Shown in pieces: positions 1 through 9,170 of a stretch of 64,000 nucleotides of DNA. The position numbers and the translations under genes are program-made. The notes beneath the pieces are model-generated. The model was given only the letters and a program-made list of their open reading frames with translations, was not told the origin of the DNA and did not search any database. Origin of the DNA: Nitrosomonas ureae (GTDB taxonomy: Bacteria; Pseudomonadota; Gammaproteobacteria; Burkholderiales; Nitrosomonadaceae); contig NZ_CP013341.1 in NCBI RefSeq assembly GCF_001455205.1, positions 930,001-994,000 of the forward strand. The letters run 5' to 3'. Within the stretch, counting starts at the first letter, position 1; the number at the start of each line of letters is the position of its first letter.

Positions 1-624
1 GAACCAACTGAGTAAATCGGGTCTTCTAAGTACCAGTATACTGCGCAGTTCTTTATCAGGAAATTTTTCGTTGCCGACAAAACTTATTCTTTTTATTCGG
101 GCAGTGCGGCCTTCATTAATATCAAAATTTATTCCGACACGATTACGTTCCAGTGGTGTTGAAGTCGTTGTAATTTTGACGGCATATTTGCCACGGCTGA
201 TGTATTGTCGTTTTAATTCCAGCTCGGCTCGTTCCAGAAGCGATCGACTGAAAATTCGGGATTCGGATATGCCCGCCTGTTTTAAGCCTTCAAGCAGTTT
301 ATCTTTCTCAAATTCTTTGGCACCATTGATACTGATCTGTGCAATCGCAGGACGCTCAATAACTTCTACAATCAGAATGTTATTCTCATTCTTTAATTTT
401 ACATCTTTAAAAAAACCGGTTGCATAAAGTGCCTTAATCGCCTCTGTGGCTTTTTCCGCATCCAGTACTTCACCGACTTTAATGGGTAAATAACTAAATA
501 CAGTGCCTGCTTCAGTACGCTGGATGCCTTCAACACGAATATCTTCAACAATGAAAGATTCGCTCGCCCAAGATGGAAATACGTAAAAAAAGGCGATTAA
601 TGCAACGAAATACTGGAATCTCAT
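1..624 (-). CDS. bamA: BamA, outer membrane protein assembly factor (N-terminal part, runs off window)
   Basis: BamA is the Omp85-family core of the BAM machine that folds beta-barrel proteins into the outer membrane. Reading leftward from an ATG at 624, the first 208 codons give a signal peptide (MRFQYFVALIAFFYVFPSWA) followed by POTRA-type repeats, with typical phrases such as FIVEDIRVEGIQRTEAGTVF and a following V-x-E-R-P-x-I. The barrel lies beyond the window edge. It starts three bases after the rseP stop codon, the usual rseP-bamA arrangement in betaproteobacteria. Truncation is only due to the window boundary. Identification is firm from the POTRA pattern plus context. Confidence 0.93.
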   Translation of the reverse strand, partial: MRFQYFVALIAFFYVFPSWASESFIVEDIRVEGIQRTEAGTVFSYLPIKVGEVLDAEKATEAIKALYATGFFKDVKLKNENNILIVEVIERPAIAQISINGAKEFEKDKLLEGLKQAGISESRIFSRSLLERAELELKRQYISRGKYAVKITTTSTPLERNRVGINFDINEGRTARIKRISFVGNEKFPDKELRSILVLRRPDLLSWF

Positions 625-627
625 TAT

Positions 628-1995
628 TTAACCAGTAATAAGCCGACTAATGTCGTTGTAGATGGCAAACGTCATAAGTGTAAACAGCATAATCAAACCA
701 ATTTTCTGACCAATAATGATTGCCTTATCTGAGAGTGGGCTACCTTTGACCATCTCAATAAGATAATACATGAGATGCCCGCCATCGAGTATGGGAATTG
801 GCAGTAAATTCAACACGCCAATACTAACACTGATCAGTGCAAGAAAAGCGAGATAAGACGTTAATCCCATTTGTGCGGATTGACCGGCATAATCAGCAAT
901 AGAGATCGGCCCGCTGACATTTTTCCACGATACATCGCCGGTAATCATTTTAGACAACATCTGCAGTGTCAGTACGGTTGTTTCCCAAGTTTTCTCAGCA
1001 GCTTTCTGCAATGCTGTACCAGGTGAATAACTGACAGTAACCAATAATTCTTCAAATTCCGCCTGGTTGACGATAGGCGCAACACCTATTTTGCCTATTC
1101 GCTGATTATTCTCCAGAGATGCCTCAGGAGTAACCTTCAGCATGATCATTCGATTACTGCGCAAAATTTCCAGTTCCAGTAAATGCTCTGGATTTGCGCG
1201 TATTTCCTGCACAAAATCCATCCAGGTATGAATCTCGGTATTATTGACTGCAATAATTTCATCACCGACTTGCATACCGGCATGATAACCAACGCCGTCA
1301 GAGATGACTTGTCCAATAACAGGTTTTACTACCGGTTGGTAGCCGCTAAACCCTATAATTCCGGGAAAATTTTCATTGAGCTTGTCGGGATCGATCTGAC
1401 TTAAATCCAATTGCCGCAAATTAATTTCGCCATTGTTATTAATGGTCTGCACTTTTACACTGACAGACTGATTGACGGCATATCGCAACAAAGCCCAGCG
1501 AGCATCCTGCCAGCTGGAAACAGGCTCATTTTCGATGCTGACAATGGTTTCACCCATTGTAAACTCTGCCTTAGCAGCAGGCGTAGCGGGTTCGACCGGA
1601 CCCAGCACGGGTTTCATTCCGGTGACACCTAGAATAAAAATTAACCAATATAGAACAATGGCGAGTAAGAAATTGGCAATGGGGCCGGCGGCGACGATAG
1701 CAAAGCGACGGGCTACCGGCTGTCGGTTAAAAGCGCGAGGTAAGTCTTCAGAAGCCACTTTGCCTTCATTCTCATCGAGCATCTTGACATAACCACCTAA
1801 TGGAATCGCAGCAATTACCCATTCAGTCTGGTCTTTTCCCCAGCGCCTGCGAAAAATGGGTTGACCAAAGCCGATGCAAAATCGTAATACTTTTACGCGA
1901 TTCCATCGTGCCACCAAATAATGGCCAAATTCGTGAAAAGTTATCAATGTGCCTAAGGCAATAATGAAAGAAATAATTGTATAAGTTATTGACAT
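628..1995 (-). CDS. rseP: RseP, site-2 intramembrane zinc metalloprotease
   Basis: RseP is an inner-membrane S2P-family protease that cuts anti-sigma factors such as RseA and clears signal-peptide remnants. The 455-residue protein has the zinc motif HEFGH at residues 21-25 inside the first membrane segment, two PDZ-like domains in the middle (about 120-310), and the third metal ligand in ILDGG (402-406) near the C-terminal membrane segments. Length and layout match RseP. It sits between dxr and bamA as in most betaproteobacteria. A 154-bp gap to dxr could hold an internal promoter, but none is obvious. Confidence 0.95.
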   Translation of the reverse strand: MSITYTIISFIIALGTLITFHEFGHYLVARWNRVKVLRFCIGFGQPIFRRRWGKDQTEWVIAAIPLGGYVKMLDENEGKVASEDLPRAFNRQPVARRFAIVAAGPIANFLLAIVLYWLIFILGVTGMKPVLGPVEPATPAAKAEFTMGETIVSIENEPVSSWQDARWALLRYAVNQSVSVKVQTINNNGEINLRQLDLSQIDPDKLNENFPGIIGFSGYQPVVKPVIGQVISDGVGYHAGMQVGDEIIAVNNTEIHTWMDFVQEIRANPEHLLELEILRSNRMIMLKVTPEASLENNQRIGKIGVAPIVNQAEFEELLVTVSYSPGTALQKAAEKTWETTVLTLQMLSKMITGDVSWKNVSGPISIADYAGQSAQMGLTSYLAFLALISVSIGVLNLLPIPILDGGHLMYYLIEMVKGSPLSDKAIIIGQKIGLIMLFTLMTFAIYNDISRLITG

Positions 1996-2149
1996 ATCTA
2001 TTTATTGCGCTTAAGACAAATGTGTATTAATTTTAACTTCACCGCATTTCTATCGTATGTTACAAAAAATGGATGTTGGGATACTACCATTAATTAAGAA
2101 AATTGAATCCGGTCATTTACCAGCAATTTTCTTTCTGAGTCAGCGTGCT

Positions 2150-3337
2150 TTATTGTAAGTTTGCAAGCCATTCGTGGGATTTAGCTCGAGCCAGTTTGTC
2201 TGTTCTTAAAACATCATCCAGCGTCATCATTTCTTCTTGTTGTATTGTCTGCATGACATGTTTAATCATGGTAGGAATTGCTGTAAATACCATGCGTTTT
2301 TGAAGAAAAGATTCTACTGCTACCTCATTTGCAGCATTCAACACTGCCGGCATATTTCCACCGGCACGCAGCGCTTGATAGGCCAAGTCCAGGCATGGAA
2401 ATCTTTCGAAATCAGGCGCTTCAAAATCAAGATGAGCCACCTTAAACATGTCTAAAGCCGATACGCCACTTTCTATTCGCTCGGGATACCCCATTGCATG
2501 AGCAATGGGTGTTCGCATGTCCGGGTTACCAAGTTGTGCAATGACCGAGCCGTCTACATACGCAACCATAGAGTGAATCACACTTTGGGGGTGAATGACT
2601 ACTTGAATTTTATCCGGGGGTGCTTCAAACAACCAGTGCGCTTCAATGACTTCCAATCCTTTATTCATCATGGTGGCGGAATCTACGGAAATTTTTTGTC
2701 CCATGTCCCAATTGGGGTGCGCACATGCTTGTTCCGGGGTCACGGTTTTCAGGGAATCTAAAGATGCGCATCGGAACGGTCCGCCTGAGGCTGTGAGTAG
2801 TATGTGACTGATACCTGCAGCGACTAAATCACCATTGAAATGATGGGGTAGTGATTGATAGATTGCGTTATGCTCGCTATCAATGGGCAGTAGTGTGGCA
2901 TGGTGCTGTTTTACCAAATCTGTGAATATACGGCCGGCCATTACCAGGGTTTCTTTATTGGCTAACAATACCAGTTTGCCTGTTTGTGCTGCCGCAAATG
3001 TGGGGCGAATGCCAGCAGCGCCTACAATAGCGGCCATCACTGTATCCACTTCCGGGAGTGAAGCTACCTTTTCCAGGGATTCGATTCCTGATAAAACTTC
3101 CGTCTTGATATTCGCTGTTTTAATTGCACCAGCAAGCTGTTCGGAGCTTTTCTGATCCAACATGACTGCAAACCTTGGTTGAAAACGTTGACACTGCGAC
3201 AACATTTTTTCAACATTATTGTGAGCTGTTAATGCAAAAGCTTGAAAACGATCAGGATGGCGTGCAATTACATCTAATGTGCTTACCCCGATACTGCCGG
3301 TTGATCCGAGTATAGTGATTTTACGGGTGGTTTTCAT
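2150..3337 (-). CDS. dxr: 1-deoxy-D-xylulose 5-phosphate reductoisomerase
   Basis: Dxr (IspC) converts 1-deoxyxylulose 5-phosphate to methylerythritol 4-phosphate with NADPH, the committed step of the MEP isoprenoid pathway. The 395-residue product begins with the NADPH-binding motif GSTGSIG (11-17). It carries the metal-binding segment PIDSEHNAI near residue 150 and the substrate loop MNKGLEVIEAHWLF. Length is normal. Its start overlaps the cdsA stop by 4 bp, so the two are translationally coupled. The downstream uppS product uses the isoprenoid precursors made here. Confidence is high. Confidence 0.96.
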   Translation of the reverse strand: MKTTRKITILGSTGSIGVSTLDVIARHPDRFQAFALTAHNNVEKMLSQCQRFQPRFAVMLDQKSSEQLAGAIKTANIKTEVLSGIESLEKVASLPEVDTVMAAIVGAAGIRPTFAAAQTGKLVLLANKETLVMAGRIFTDLVKQHHATLLPIDSEHNAIYQSLPHHFNGDLVAAGISHILLTASGGPFRCASLDSLKTVTPEQACAHPNWDMGQKISVDSATMMNKGLEVIEAHWLFEAPPDKIQVVIHPQSVIHSMVAYVDGSVIAQLGNPDMRTPIAHAMGYPERIESGVSALDMFKVAHLDFEAPDFERFPCLDLAYQALRAGGNMPAVLNAANEVAVESFLQKRMVFTAIPTMIKHVMQTIQQEEMMTLDDVLRTDKLARAKSHEWLANLQ

Positions 3338-4158
3338 GATACGGGTGCATAAAAAATTAGTAAGGCCAGAATGGCAAATGGCAATGACGAAATTAAAGCA
3401 TCAATTCGATCTAAAATACCACCATGGCCTGGCAAAATACTTCCACTATCCTTTACACCGGCATGACGCTTCATAAGTGATTCATATAAATCTCCGACAA
3501 TGCCTAATATAGCCATCAGTAAAAGCAGTGGTATTAACAATAGTGCTAAAGGTTCTTCGATAAACCAGAAATCCCAGATTAGCGCGTAAATTAATACTGC
3601 AATTAAGGCTCCAGCGACACCTTCCCAAGTTTTATTCGGACTAATCCGGTCGGCAAGTTTATGCTTACCCAATGATTTTCCTGTGAAATAAGCTGCTGTG
3701 TCGGAAATCCAGATTGTCGCCATAAACCCCAATAAAAGAAGTGGACTGATAGCACGTAGCTGATAAAGTGCGAGACAGGTTGGTAACAACAATATCCAAC
3801 CAATCAGCATCAAGGTTAAGGGGCTTTTTATCGTGTACGCCTGTTTCAGATATAGCGGTACACCAATCGTCCAGAAAGCCACTGATAGGACATACACCCA
3901 GATCAAATCAACAGAATATACATTAGCTTTTATCGATTCACTCATTTGAAACAACAATTCCCCTCCTGCCAAAGTAGTCAGGAGCATAAAGATTATTGTA
4001 TTTTTTACTGAGAATCCGGCTAATCGGCTCCATTCGCGAGATCCGATAATCGAAAGGGCAAGTAGCACGATAGCCCAAAATATATCCTGCAATAAAAATA
4101 ATGCTGACAAGAATAAAGGGAGTATAACGGCAGCAGTAAGAACGCGGGTCTTAAACAT
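3334..4158 (-). CDS. cdsA: Phosphatidate cytidylyltransferase (CDP-diglyceride synthase)
   Basis: CdsA makes CDP-diacylglycerol from phosphatidic acid and CTP at the inner membrane, feeding all phospholipid synthesis. The 274-residue protein is almost entirely hydrophobic with about eight membrane segments. Near its C-terminus it carries the family signature KDSGSILPGHGGILDR preceded by SLMKRHAGV. It follows uppS by 11 bp and overlaps dxr by 4 bp. The start at 4158 (MFKTRVLTA) gives normal family length. Confidence 0.95.
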   Translation of the reverse strand: MFKTRVLTAAVILPLFLSALFLLQDIFWAIVLLALSIIGSREWSRLAGFSVKNTIIFMLLTTLAGGELLFQMSESIKANVYSVDLIWVYVLSVAFWTIGVPLYLKQAYTIKSPLTLMLIGWILLLPTCLALYQLRAISPLLLLGFMATIWISDTAAYFTGKSLGKHKLADRISPNKTWEGVAGALIAVLIYALIWDFWFIEEPLALLLIPLLLLMAILGIVGDLYESLMKRHAGVKDSGSILPGHGGILDRIDALISSLPFAILALLIFYAPVS

Positions 4159-4169
4159 GAGAGGTGATT

Positions 4170-4925
4170 TTATCCTGCTACTTGAATCTGTTCACTGGTG
4201 CAGCCAAACCGGCGCTCACGTTGCTGATAAGATTGAATCGCTCGTTCAAGTTCATGCTCATCGAAATCAGGCCATAATGTATCGGTAAAATACAATTCAG
4301 TATAAGCAAGCTGCCATAATAAGAAATTACTGATGCGATATTCTCCACCAGTCCGGATAAACAGGTCCGGTTCCGGGGCATAGCTCAGTGCAAGATATTG
4401 CGCTAGATTTTCCTCTTCAAAATTCAAGGGCAGTTCGGCAGACTGCATCATCATTTTACGCATGGCCTGCATGATATCCCAGCGCCCGCCATAGTTGGCA
4501 GCTATAGTGAAGGTAAGACGTTTATTTTCTGCGGTTAGCTGTTCGCCAATTCGGATGAATTCAGTTATCTTTGGTTCGAATTTTGATAGATCACCAATAA
4601 CTTTAAAGCAAATACCGTTTTCATGCAGCCTGGTGATCTCTTGTTCCAGCGCACCAAGGAAAAGCTGCATTAAAGAGGTTACTTCATCTACCGGGCGCCG
4701 CCAATTTTCGCTGCTAAAAGCAAACAGAGTGAGATATGGAATATTGCGTTCTATGCAGGCTTTGATAACGCCGCGAACTGTTTCAACACCTTGCTTATGT
4801 CCCGCAATCCGAGGCATATAGCGAGTTTTAGCCCAACGGCCATTACCATCCATAATGATAGCAATATGTTTGGGTATTGAGCCAGTTTCAGGTATTTCTC
4901 TAGTTGAGCTTGGACCTTGAGGCAT
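4170..4925 (-). CDS. uppS: Undecaprenyl diphosphate synthase (cis-prenyltransferase)
   Basis: UppS condenses isopentenyl units onto farnesyl diphosphate to give the C55 lipid carrier for peptidoglycan and LPS precursors. The 251-residue protein has the catalytic P-loop IIMDGNGRWAK with Asp at residue 26. It also has the C-terminal substrate motif DLFIRTGGEYRISNFLLWQ and a following E-L-Y-F. It starts one base after the frr stop codon region and belongs to the same leftward operon. The N-terminus carries about 15 extra residues before the conserved core, so a slightly later start is possible. Confidence 0.95.
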   Translation of the reverse strand: MPQGPSSTREIPETGSIPKHIAIIMDGNGRWAKTRYMPRIAGHKQGVETVRGVIKACIERNIPYLTLFAFSSENWRRPVDEVTSLMQLFLGALEQEITRLHENGICFKVIGDLSKFEPKITEFIRIGEQLTAENKRLTFTIAANYGGRWDIMQAMRKMMMQSAELPLNFEEENLAQYLALSYAPEPDLFIRTGGEYRISNFLLWQLAYTELYFTDTLWPDFDEHELERAIQSYQQRERRFGCTSEQIQVAG

Positions 4926-4926
4926 A

Positions 4927-5484
4927 TCAAACAGCCATTAGTTCGGTTTCCTTGATTTGCAAAATTTTATCAATTTCCGTGATATAGCGATCCGTTAATT
5001 TTTGAATTTCATCTTGACCACGACGTTCATCATCTTCAGAAATTTCCTTGGATTTTAATAAATCTTTCAGGTGAGTATTGGCATCCCGACGAATATTACG
5101 CATGGCAATACGAACGTTTTCCGCTTCTTGTTTAACTACTTTAATCAGATCGCGACGACGCTCTTCAGTGAGGGGGGGCATGGGTACACGAATAGTCTCA
5201 CCTACAGGCATAGGATTTAAACCTAAATCAGACTCACGGATGGCTTTCTCAATTACATTCCCCATTTTTTTCTCCCAAGGAATGACACCAATCGTACGTG
5301 CATCGATTAGATTGATATTGGCTACTTGGTTAATGGGGGTTTGCGTTCCGTAATAATCCACGGTGATATGATCTAAAAAACCAGCATGAGCCCGTCCACT
5401 TCTGACTTTACTCAAATCTACTTTTAATGCTTCAAGACTCTTTTGCATTTTTTGTTCAGCAGATTTTTTTACATCGACAATCAT
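4927..5484 (-). CDS. frr: Ribosome recycling factor
   Basis: RRF splits post-termination ribosomes together with EF-G. The 185-residue protein shows the family layout: an N-terminal helix ending KVRSGRAHAGFLDHITVDYY, a beta domain with TIGVIPWEKKM, and the helical segment PMPPLTEERRRDLIKVVKQE. Length equals the family norm. It lies between pyrH and uppS, a conserved bacterial order. No anomalies seen. Confidence 0.97.
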   Translation of the reverse strand: MIVDVKKSAEQKMQKSLEALKVDLSKVRSGRAHAGFLDHITVDYYGTQTPINQVANINLIDARTIGVIPWEKKMGNVIEKAIRESDLGLNPMPVGETIRVPMPPLTEERRRDLIKVVKQEAENVRIAMRNIRRDANTHLKDLLKSKEISEDDERRGQDEIQKLTDRYITEIDKILQIKETELMAV

Positions 5485-5535
5485 AATGTCGTTCCCTTAT
5501 GCATCAATTTTCACGAGGCTACAATTATTTTGGAA

Positions 5536-6252
5536 TCAGACTGTTACCAAAGTTCCTTCATCCTCGCCTGTTATTATACGTTTAAGTGCACCAGCCTTGA
5601 AAATACTAAATACGCTAAGCGGTAATTTCTGGTCACGGCATAGCGTTAATGCCGTTGCATCCATTACCTGTAAATTTTTAGCAATCGCTTCGTCAAATGT
5701 TAATTTGTGGAAGCGTGTTGCCTCAAGATCAATTTTAGGATCGCTCGTGTAAATTCCATCCACTTTGGTAGCTTTTAACATGATATCGACATTCATTTCC
5801 ATACCGCGCAAAGCGGCTGCAGTATCAGTGGTAAAAAACGGATTACCGGTACCTGCCGCAAATATGACTATTTTTCCATCTTTCAAATAACGTATAGCAC
5901 GTCCGCGGACATAAGGTTCTACAACTTGCTCGATACGCAAAGCAGATTGTATTCGCGGCACCAGCCCAACTAGTTTCATCGCGTCTTGCAACGCCAAGGC
6001 ATTCATTACAGTGGCCAACATGCCCATATAATCAGCAGTTACACGTTCCAATCCGTCGTTGGCTGACTTCATCCCGCGAAAAATATTTCCGCCACCAACA
6101 ACAATGGCAATTTCAATCCCCAGTTTACTAACTTCCTCAATTTCGGCAACAATCCTTCCCATTACAGCATGGTTAATTCCATACTTGTCTTCACCCATCA
6201 GAGCTTCGCCGGATAGTTTCAGTAAAATGCGTTTATAGATTGGGGCAGTCAT
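5536..6252 (-). CDS. pyrH: UMP kinase
   Basis: PyrH phosphorylates UMP to UDP and is an amino-acid-kinase-fold enzyme regulated by GTP and UTP. I chose the ATG at 6252 (MTAPIYKRILLKLSGEALMG), which gives 238 residues, the family norm. The frame is open 22 codons further upstream, but that would run into the tsf stop at 6278 and adds non-homologous sequence. Motifs seen are KLSGEAL, VVGGGNIFRG and the nucleotide segment FAAGTGNPFFTTDTAAALR. It sits in the rpsB-tsf-pyrH-frr order shared by most bacteria. Confidence 0.96.
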   Translation of the reverse strand: MTAPIYKRILLKLSGEALMGEDKYGINHAVMGRIVAEIEEVSKLGIEIAIVVGGGNIFRGMKSANDGLERVTADYMGMLATVMNALALQDAMKLVGLVPRIQSALRIEQVVEPYVRGRAIRYLKDGKIVIFAAGTGNPFFTTDTAAALRGMEMNVDIMLKATKVDGIYTSDPKIDLEATRFHKLTFDEAIAKNLQVMDATALTLCRDQKLPLSVFSIFKAGALKRIITGEDEGTLVTV

Positions 6253-6277
6253 CGATAATATATTGAAAAGACTTGGT

Positions 6278-7162
6278 TTACTTTGCTTGTTCCATCTGAG
6301 CCTTAACTTCATCTGCAAAATTCTCAGTTTTCTTTTCTATTCCTTCACCTACCACAAACATAGTGAAAGCATTAACTTTTGCAGATTTTTGCGCCAGTAA
6401 TTTTTCTATCGTCTGTTCCGGGTCTTTTACAAAAGGCTGACCTAATAGTGTGATTTCAGCAAGATATTTTGCAATGCGTCCATCAACCATTTTTTCGATA
6501 ATATTTTCCGGCTTGCCACTTTCAGCCGCCTGTGCAGTAAAAATCTCACGCTCATGCGCTAAAGTATCAGCAGATACTTGTTCTTTGGAGACACACATAG
6601 GCTTACTTGCCGCAATGTGCATAGCCAGATCTTTACCTAGAGATTCATCTCCTCCAGTAAAATCCACCATTACGCCGATCTTGGTTCCATGTAGATAATG
6701 AGCCAATTGGCCTTGTGTTACGTGGCGACCGCAACGGCGAATACTTATATTCTCACCCAGTTTCATAATCAATGCCTTGCGAACTGCTTCAACCGTTTCA
6801 CCACTTGGCAAATTTGCATCGCTTAAAGCTGCGGTATCGAGTATATTTTTTGTCGCACTCAATTCAGCCAGGCTTTTAGCGAAAGTAATAATATCTTCAT
6901 TTCTGGCGACAAAGTCTGTCTCACAGTTAACTTCAATCAGCGCACCACATTTTCTGTCTGCTGAAATATATGCTCCAATCACACCTTCCGCCGCAACCCG
7001 CCCGGCGGCTTTACTTGCCTTGGCACCACTTTTAATCCTTAACAGATCTTCTGCTGCCCTCATATCGCCGCCGGTCTCTGCTAATGCTTTTTTGCACTCC
7101 ATCATGCCCAGCCCGGTCATTTCACGCAATTCTTTGACCATGCTTGCGGTAATTTCCGCCAT
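6278..7162 (-). CDS. tsf: Translation elongation factor Ts
   Basis: EF-Ts recycles EF-Tu by exchanging GDP for GTP. The start chosen is the ATG at 7162 (MAEITASMVKELREMTGLGM), giving 294 residues. The open frame upstream adds nine residues without homology. The N-terminal UBA-like domain and the signature TDFVARNEDI are clear, followed by the two core subdomains. It is 44 bp downstream of rpsB and 25 bp upstream of pyrH, consistent with one transcript. Confidence 0.96.
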   Translation of the reverse strand: MAEITASMVKELREMTGLGMMECKKALAETGGDMRAAEDLLRIKSGAKASKAAGRVAAEGVIGAYISADRKCGALIEVNCETDFVARNEDIITFAKSLAELSATKNILDTAALSDANLPSGETVEAVRKALIMKLGENISIRRCGRHVTQGQLAHYLHGTKIGVMVDFTGGDESLGKDLAMHIAASKPMCVSKEQVSADTLAHEREIFTAQAAESGKPENIIEKMVDGRIAKYLAEITLLGQPFVKDPEQTIEKLLAQKSAKVNAFTMFVVGEGIEKKTENFADEVKAQMEQAK

Positions 7163-7206
7163 ATTTACTCCAGGAACAAAATTAATCAATAAAAGAAAAT
7201 AGGTCT

Positions 7207-7926
7207 CTATTCAGCTTCAGTAGTCATTTCAACGATTTCTTGAATCGCCTGATTGCGCCCTTCCAGGATCGCATCTGCCGCACCGCGGGCGTATAGACGT
7301 ATTGCACGACTGGAATCGTCATTTCCAGGAATGACATAGTGCAAATTATCCGGATTGTGATTAGTATCGACTACTCCAATTACAGGAATGCCAAGCTTTC
7401 TTGCTTCTGTGATAGCTCCTTTTTGATATCCAACATCAATAACAAATAGCGCATCCGGCAAACCTTTCATATCTTTGATTCCACCTAAGCTGCTGTTGAG
7501 CTTATCCAGCTCTCTCTGAAGATCAAGCGCTTCTTTTTTTACAAGCTTATCCAGGGTTCCGTCTTGAACCATGTTTTCCATGTCTTGTAAGCGTTTGATA
7601 GATTGTTTAATGGTTTTAAAATTAGTCAGCATTCCACCCAACCAGCGTTGGTCGACATAGGGAGATCCGCAGCGCATTGCTTCTTCGCGCACAATATCCC
7701 GCGCCTGTCTTTTTGTACCGACAAATAAAATCACTCCCTTGTTTGCTGATAATAGACGTATATATTTCATGGCTTCTTCGTACATCACCAAGGTTTTTTC
7801 AAGATTTATGATGTGGATTTTGTTACGATGGCCGAAAATATAGGGTGCCATTTTGGGGTTCCAGAAGCGCGTTTGATGTCCAAAATGTACACCTGCTTCC
7901 AGCATTTGTCGCATGGTTACTGACAT
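7207..7926 (-). CDS. rpsB: 30S ribosomal protein S2
   Basis: S2 is a late-assembling protein of the small ribosomal subunit. The 239-residue product begins MSVTMRQMLEAGVHFGHQTR and contains the conserved RWLGGMLTNF, followed by KTIKQSIK, and DVGYQKGAITEA segments. It is the first gene of the long leftward operon. A leader of roughly 100 nt separates the start codon from a good promoter. In enterobacteria S2 autoregulates through this leader, but I did not identify such an element here. Confidence 0.97.
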   Translation of the reverse strand: MSVTMRQMLEAGVHFGHQTRFWNPKMAPYIFGHRNKIHIINLEKTLVMYEEAMKYIRLLSANKGVILFVGTKRQARDIVREEAMRCGSPYVDQRWLGGMLTNFKTIKQSIKRLQDMENMVQDGTLDKLVKKEALDLQRELDKLNSSLGGIKDMKGLPDALFVIDVGYQKGAITEARKLGIPVIGVVDTNHNPDNLHYVIPGNDDSSRAIRLYARGAADAILEGRNQAIQEIVEMTTEAE

Positions 7927-8039
7927 AAGTTCTCCTTAAGGATTGAGCCTCCATTTACCTTGATATCCAATTATTTTCAGGCAAATGTGTGAATTTAATC
8001 CGGTGTGCATATATGCGTGAATCACCAAATTATCTGTAT

Positions 8040-8067
8040 ATTATAACATTTTTGTTTACTTACTCAA
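8040..8067 (-). promoter_or_regulatory. Probable sigma-70 promoter of rpsB operon
   Basis: On the minus strand there is TTGAGT (8062-8067), a 16-bp spacer and a perfect TATAAT (8040-8045). The -10 is preceded by TG one base upstream, an extended -10. It lies about 115 bp from the rpsB start codon, leaving a leader of about 105 nt. It is the best promoter-like match between fnr and rpsB. Confidence 0.6.
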
Positions 8068-8185
8068 GCTGATAGGTTACGAGAGTGAGTATGGGTCATT
8101 TGTTTGCTTGAAAAGAAATAAATTTCCTCTTCATCAAATGATGGGGCAAACAAATTATTATTCAGCCCATTGGAATTATTGTTTA

Positions 8186-9007
8186 TTAAGTAATGCAGGA
8201 TGAATTACCCATTTTGATTTTTAAGCGATTAATATCATTTATCCGAACGTGCTTATGATCTACGGTAATGATATTTTCTTCCTGAAGCTTGGAAAATGCG
8301 CGGCTAACCGTCTCCAGCTTAAGGCCAAGATAACTGCCAATTTCTTCACGTGTCATGCGTAAATTAAAATCGGTTTCGGAATAACCACGCAAAAAGAAGC
8401 GACGCGATAAATTAAGTAAAAATGAAGCTAAGCGTTCCTCTGCCTTCATACTGCCCAATAATAGCATTACACTATGATCCCGTACTATTTCACGGCTCAT
8501 GATTTTATGGAAGTGACGCATAAGCGACGGAATTATAATACCAATCTCTTCCAGTTTGGTAAAAGGAATTTCACAAACCTCACTGTCCTCAAGCGCTATC
8601 GCATCACAAGTATGTATTTCTGTGCTGATGGCATCCAGCCCCAACAACTCTCCGGTCATATGGAAACCTGTAACTTGTTGACGTCCATCCTCTTCAAGTA
8701 CACAAGTTTTTAGAAAGCCACTACGAATGGCAAACAGTGATTGAAATTTTAAGCCTGATTGATGTAGATATCCTCCGCGCCGAACCTTGCGTTTATGGCT
8801 AACAACATCACCCAGTATCTGGATTTCCTGATCATTAAGCCCGACTGGCAAACATAACTCACGCAAACTGCAAGTCGCGCAGCTTGACCTTATTTGCTTA
8901 ATATCAAGATGGCCGGGTTGTGAACTATCGTGTAGCAAACTATTTTCCAACGGTAGGGTTTTAAATCCTATTTTATTAGTACGCCGATTGATCTGTATCA
9001 AAACCAA
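8186..9007 (-). CDS. fnr: FNR-type oxygen-sensing transcriptional regulator (Crp/Fnr family)
   Basis: FNR proteins bind a [4Fe-4S] cluster without oxygen and then act on sites resembling TTGAT-N4-ATCAA. This 273-residue protein keeps the N-terminal cysteine cluster at C43, C46 and C52, with the CX2CX5C spacing of E. coli FNR. The fourth ligand is C145 in VCEIPF, exactly 93 residues after C52 as in E. coli (C29 to C122). A cyclic-nucleotide-like domain follows. The helix-turn-helix REEIGSYLGLKLETVSRAF has the E-x2-SR recognition residues of FNR. It is divergent from a HemN-like gene, a classical anaerobic target. The first 20-30 residues are not conserved, so the start could be later. Confidence 0.88.
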   Translation of the reverse strand: MVLIQINRRTNKIGFKTLPLENSLLHDSSQPGHLDIKQIRSSCATCSLRELCLPVGLNDQEIQILGDVVSHKRKVRRGGYLHQSGLKFQSLFAIRSGFLKTCVLEEDGRQQVTGFHMTGELLGLDAISTEIHTCDAIALEDSEVCEIPFTKLEEIGIIIPSLMRHFHKIMSREIVRDHSVMLLLGSMKAEERLASFLLNLSRRFFLRGYSETDFNLRMTREEIGSYLGLKLETVSRAFSKLQEENIITVDHKHVRINDINRLKIKMGNSSCIT

Positions 9008-9170
9008 TTTTTTTAACTCTTTTACAATTTTACGTTAATACGACGACGGGCGGACAACATTTTTGGATAGCAAAAATATAGCAAGTAAGTGATTTGACCG
9101 AATGGATAATACGGGGGTGCTATATCGATATGATGACTATTGAGCGTATTTTTCGCAAGGCAGGAAGCTA

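Noticed and set aside
9008..9170. FNR box between the divergent fnr and HemN-like genes
   Set aside because: I found no TTGAT-N4-ATCAA match with fewer than three mismatches. Regulation by FNR remains only an expectation from context.
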